A stretch of 7,263 bases of DNA from 13-2-20CM-68-14 sp035640035 (GTDB lineage Bacteria; Actinomycetota; Thermoleophilia; Gaiellales; Gaiellaceae), in assembly GCA_035640035.1 (NCBI GenBank), contig DASQWX010000086.1:1-7263 (forward strand), in the 5' to 3' direction. How positions within the stretch are numbered: position 1 is the first letter of the stretch; the number at the start of each line of letters is the position of its first letter. Made by a program: the position numbers and the translations under genes. Below, in pieces: positions 5,439-7,263 of the stretch. The notes beneath the pieces are model-generated. The model did not search any database. It saw only the letters and a list, made by a program, of their open reading frames with translations, and had not been told where the DNA came from.

Positions 5439-5933
5439 GTGGGGGCATTTCGCGCGGCGGCGGAGACGAGCAGGATCACCGTCGATGTCAACGGCACGAG
5501 GTACGAGCGCGACGTCGAGCCGCGCCGCCTGCTGATCCATCTGATCCGCGACGACCTCGACCTGACCGGCTCCCACGTCGGCTGCGACACCGGCAACTGC
5601 GGCGCCTGCAGCGTCATCCTCGACGGGACGCTCGTGAAGAGCTGCATGCTCCTCGCAGTCCAGGCCGACGGGTCGTCGATCGAGACGGTCGAAGGGCTCG
5701 GCGACGGGGAGCTGAGCCCCCTCCAGCAGGCCTTCAGCGACCACCACGCGCTGCAGTGCGGGTACTGCACGCCCGGCATGCTGATGAGCGCGACCGCGCT
5801 GCTGCGGGAGAACCCGAGCCCCTCGGACGAGGAGATCGCGAAAGGGATCCAGGGCAACATCTGCCGCTGTACCGGGTACTGGAACATCGTCAAGGCGATC
5901 AAGGCGGCCTCCGGCCAGGAGGTGGGCGAATGA
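5439..5933 (+). CDS. Molybdenum hydroxylase [2Fe-2S] small subunit (CoxS type)
   Basis: A 164-residue electron-transfer subunit carrying two [2Fe-2S] clusters. The N-terminal plant-ferredoxin-type domain has GCDTGNCGACSVILDG with Cys49, Cys54 and Cys57, plus Cys69 (KSC). The C-terminal four-helix domain has QCGYCTPGM (Cys107, Cys110) and NICRCTGYWNI (Cys142, Cys144). Gln106 of QCGYC is the conserved residue near the molybdopterin cofactor. All eight ligands are present, so the subunit should be functional. Length is typical for the family. The order FAD subunit, iron-sulfur subunit, molybdopterin subunit is that of the coxMSL operons. Its stop overlaps the next start by 4 nt (ATGA). Confidence 0.96.
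   Translation: MGAFRAAAETSRITVDVNGTRYERDVEPRRLLIHLIRDDLDLTGSHVGCDTGNCGACSVILDGTLVKSCMLLAVQADGSSIETVEGLGDGELSPLQQAFSDHHALQCGYCTPGMLMSATALLRENPSPSDEEIAKGIQGNICRCTGYWNIVKAIKAASGQEVGE
5917..5922 (+). promoter_or_regulatory. Strong Shine-Dalgarno of the large subunit gene
   Basis: AGGAGG lies 7 nt before the ATG at 5930, a near-ideal ribosome binding site. It fixes the start of the large subunit. It contrasts with the operon-leading genes, which lack such a site. Confidence 0.8.
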
Positions 5934-7263
5934 GCGAGACGACCGTCGCGCCTGAGCAGACCGTTGTCGAAGAGCCGGTGCGAGAACAGTGGAGCGGCCA
6001 GAACGTCCCGCGTAAGGAGGACAAGCGGCTCGTTCAGGGCGAAGGCGTTTTCTTCGACGACGTCAAGCGACACAACATGGGCTACGTCCACTTCGTCCGC
6101 TCGCCGTACGCGCACGCCAAGATCCGCTCGGTCGACGTCTCGGCGGCACTCGACTACCCCGGGGTCTACGGGACGCTGACCGGCGACGAGGTCGCGACCC
6201 TCACCGATCCGTTCTTCCAGATCTCCTCGCCGCCGGGGGCCCACCTCAAGGACTACTGCCTCGCGGTCGGCAAGGTCCGCTTCGTCGGCGAGCCGGTCGC
6301 GGCGGTCGTCGCCGAGACCCGCGAGGGCGCGCGGGACGCTGCCGAGCTGATCGAGATCGACTACGAGTCGCTGCCGGCCATCAACGACGCCCGGCGCGCG
6401 GTCGACGACGACGCGCCGGTCCTCCATGACGAGGCGGGAACCAACCTGACGTGGGAAGGCGTCTTCGAATGGGGCGACGTCGACGGGGCGTTCGCCGAGG
6501 CCGACCGGGTGGTCAAGATCTCGGAGCTCCACTTCGACCGGTTCAACTCGACGCCGCTCGAGTGCAACGGCTCGCTCGTCGAGTACAACCGCGGCACCGG
6601 CCAGTGGACGATCATCACGAACAACCAGTTCCCGGGCTTCGCGGCGATCATGATGGGCCCGGCGATGCGGGTCGGCCTCGACAAGCTCCGCTTCGTCACG
6701 CAGGACATAGGCGGCGGCTTCGGCAACAAGATCACGACCCACCCGCAGCTCGTCGCCTGCTGCCTGCTCGCGCGGAAGCTCAATCGCGCCGTCCAGTGGA
6801 CGGAGTGGCGGACGGACTTCCACCTCTCGATGTCGCACGGGAACGAGCGCTGGTTCGTCGATACGGAGGTCGCGGTCAAGAACGACGGCACCCTGCTCGG
6901 CTTCCGCACGACCGCCCTCGATGACGCGGGCGCCTGGCTGCGGTACGAGCCGCTCGGCGGCGTTATCTGGGCGCAGGTGACGCCGGGCATGTACCGCTGG
7001 CGCAACATCCGGCTCGATTTCAAGCAGGTGGTGACGAACAAGGCGCCGGTGTCCCCGAACCGCGGGTACTCGCGGATGCAGCACCTCTGGTTCACGGAGC
7101 GGCTCATCGACATCGTCGCGAGCGAGCTCGAGCTCGATCCTGTCGAGGTGCGTAAGCGCAACTACATCAAGGCCGACGAGATGCCCTACGAGACGCCCAA
7201 CGGGTGCATCTACGACTCCGGCGACTACGCGAAGATGCTCGACGTCGCGCTCGACCTGATCGG
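5930..7263 (+). CDS. Molybdenum hydroxylase molybdopterin-binding large subunit (CoxL type), partial
   Basis: The first 444 codons, with no stop, of a subunit usually 750-800 residues long that holds the molybdenum cofactor and substrate pocket. The N-terminal hammerhead domain runs from about residue 24 (NVPRKEDKRLVQGEGVFFDD) through RFVGEPVAAVVAET and IEIDYESLPAI. The molybdopterin-binding domain follows with DIGGGFGNK (259-267). At 377-384 the active-site loop reads NRGYSRMQ, with Arg378 and Gly379 matching Arg387 and Cys388 of aerobic CO dehydrogenase (AYRCSFR). The catalytic S-selanylcysteine is therefore absent and CO oxidation is not expected. The loop also differs from the AYRGAGR loop of form II enzymes. 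It is followed by WFTERLIDIVASELELDPVEVRKRNYI and YDSGDYAKMLDVALDL, both typical of the family. The substrate is unknown; an aldehyde or N-heterocycle is plausible. Confidence 0.93.
   Translation, partial: MSETTVAPEQTVVEEPVREQWSGQNVPRKEDKRLVQGEGVFFDDVKRHNMGYVHFVRSPYAHAKIRSVDVSAALDYPGVYGTLTGDEVATLTDPFFQISSPPGAHLKDYCLAVGKVRFVGEPVAAVVAETREGARDAAELIEIDYESLPAINDARRAVDDDAPVLHDEAGTNLTWEGVFEWGDVDGAFAEADRVVKISELHFDRFNSTPLECNGSLVEYNRGTGQWTIITNNQFPGFAAIMMGPAMRVGLDKLRFVTQDIGGGFGNKITTHPQLVACCLLARKLNRAVQWTEWRTDFHLSMSHGNERWFVDTEVAVKNDGTLLGFRTTALDDAGAWLRYEPLGGVIWAQVTPGMYRWRNIRLDFKQVVTNKAPVSPNRGYSRMQHLWFTERLIDIVASELELDPVEVRKRNYIKADEMPYETPNGCIYDSGDYAKMLDVALDLI

Noticed and set aside
5318..7084. Long minus-strand open frame (588 codons) opposite the molybdenum hydroxylase genes
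   Set aside because: It shadows the well-supported iron-sulfur and large subunit genes; the translation is Arg/Asp/Val-rich with no recognisable domain.
4629..7263. Annotation as genuine aerobic CO dehydrogenase (coxMSL)
   Set aside because: The gene order matches, but the large subunit lacks the catalytic cysteine loop, so only family-level names are justified.
1..7263. CRISPR array, tRNA or rRNA genes, transposase genes
   Set aside because: I saw no regularly spaced repeats, no tRNA or rRNA-like stretches and no transposase motifs; coding sequence occupies nearly the whole window.

Overview
The window is G+C-rich bacterial DNA (roughly two-thirds or more by eye). It is densely packed with genes, uses many GTG starts and has 1-4 nt gene overlaps. 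Several -10-like TANNNT boxes lie 6-7 nt before start codons, the layout of leaderless transcripts. Together these point to an actinobacterium, and a Thermoleophilia-like lineage (Gaiellales/Solirubrobacterales) is my guess. There is no rRNA or other marker to confirm it.

Left arm, minus strand, read from about 3387 down to 1. Four genes run head to tail: an aldo/keto reductase (3387-2422), an ornithine cyclodeaminase/mu-crystallin family protein (2422-1448), a fold-type II PLP-dependent threonine/serine dehydratase-like enzyme (1451-504), and the N-terminal part of tryptophan 2,3-dioxygenase (470 to the window edge). The first three overlap by 1 and 4 nt. The dioxygenase follows a 33-nt gap that contains its own -10-like box. 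This looks like an amino-acid catabolic operon. The dehydratase/cyclodeaminase-like pair resembles the EutB/EutC pair of hydroxyectoine use, but nothing else from that pathway is visible.

Centre, 3388-3508. The divergent intergenic region is almost filled by an approximately 93-bp element of hairpins (3401-3493) with perfect terminal inverted repeats. The putative -10 boxes of the two divergent genes lie just outside its two ends. It could be a MITE/REP-like insertion, a regulatory region, or both.

Right arm, plus strand, 3509 to the window end. A five-gene operon encodes a molybdenum hydroxylase of the xanthine oxidase/CO dehydrogenase family and its maturation factor. The XdhC/CoxI factor is split into two overlapping genes (3509-3820 and 3817-4581). 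They are followed by the FAD subunit (CoxM type, 4629-5438), the two-[2Fe-2S] subunit (CoxS type, 5439-5933) and the molybdopterin subunit (CoxL type, 5930 to the edge). The large subunit has a non-canonical active-site loop (NRGYSR), lacking the cysteine of genuine aerobic CO dehydrogenase. The enzyme therefore probably hydroxylates an unknown aldehyde or N-heterocycle.

Taken together, the window looks like a divergent catabolic locus: a molybdenum hydroxylase beside amino-acid-transforming enzymes that include the entry enzyme of the kynurenine pathway. A joint pathway is an inference from gene order only.
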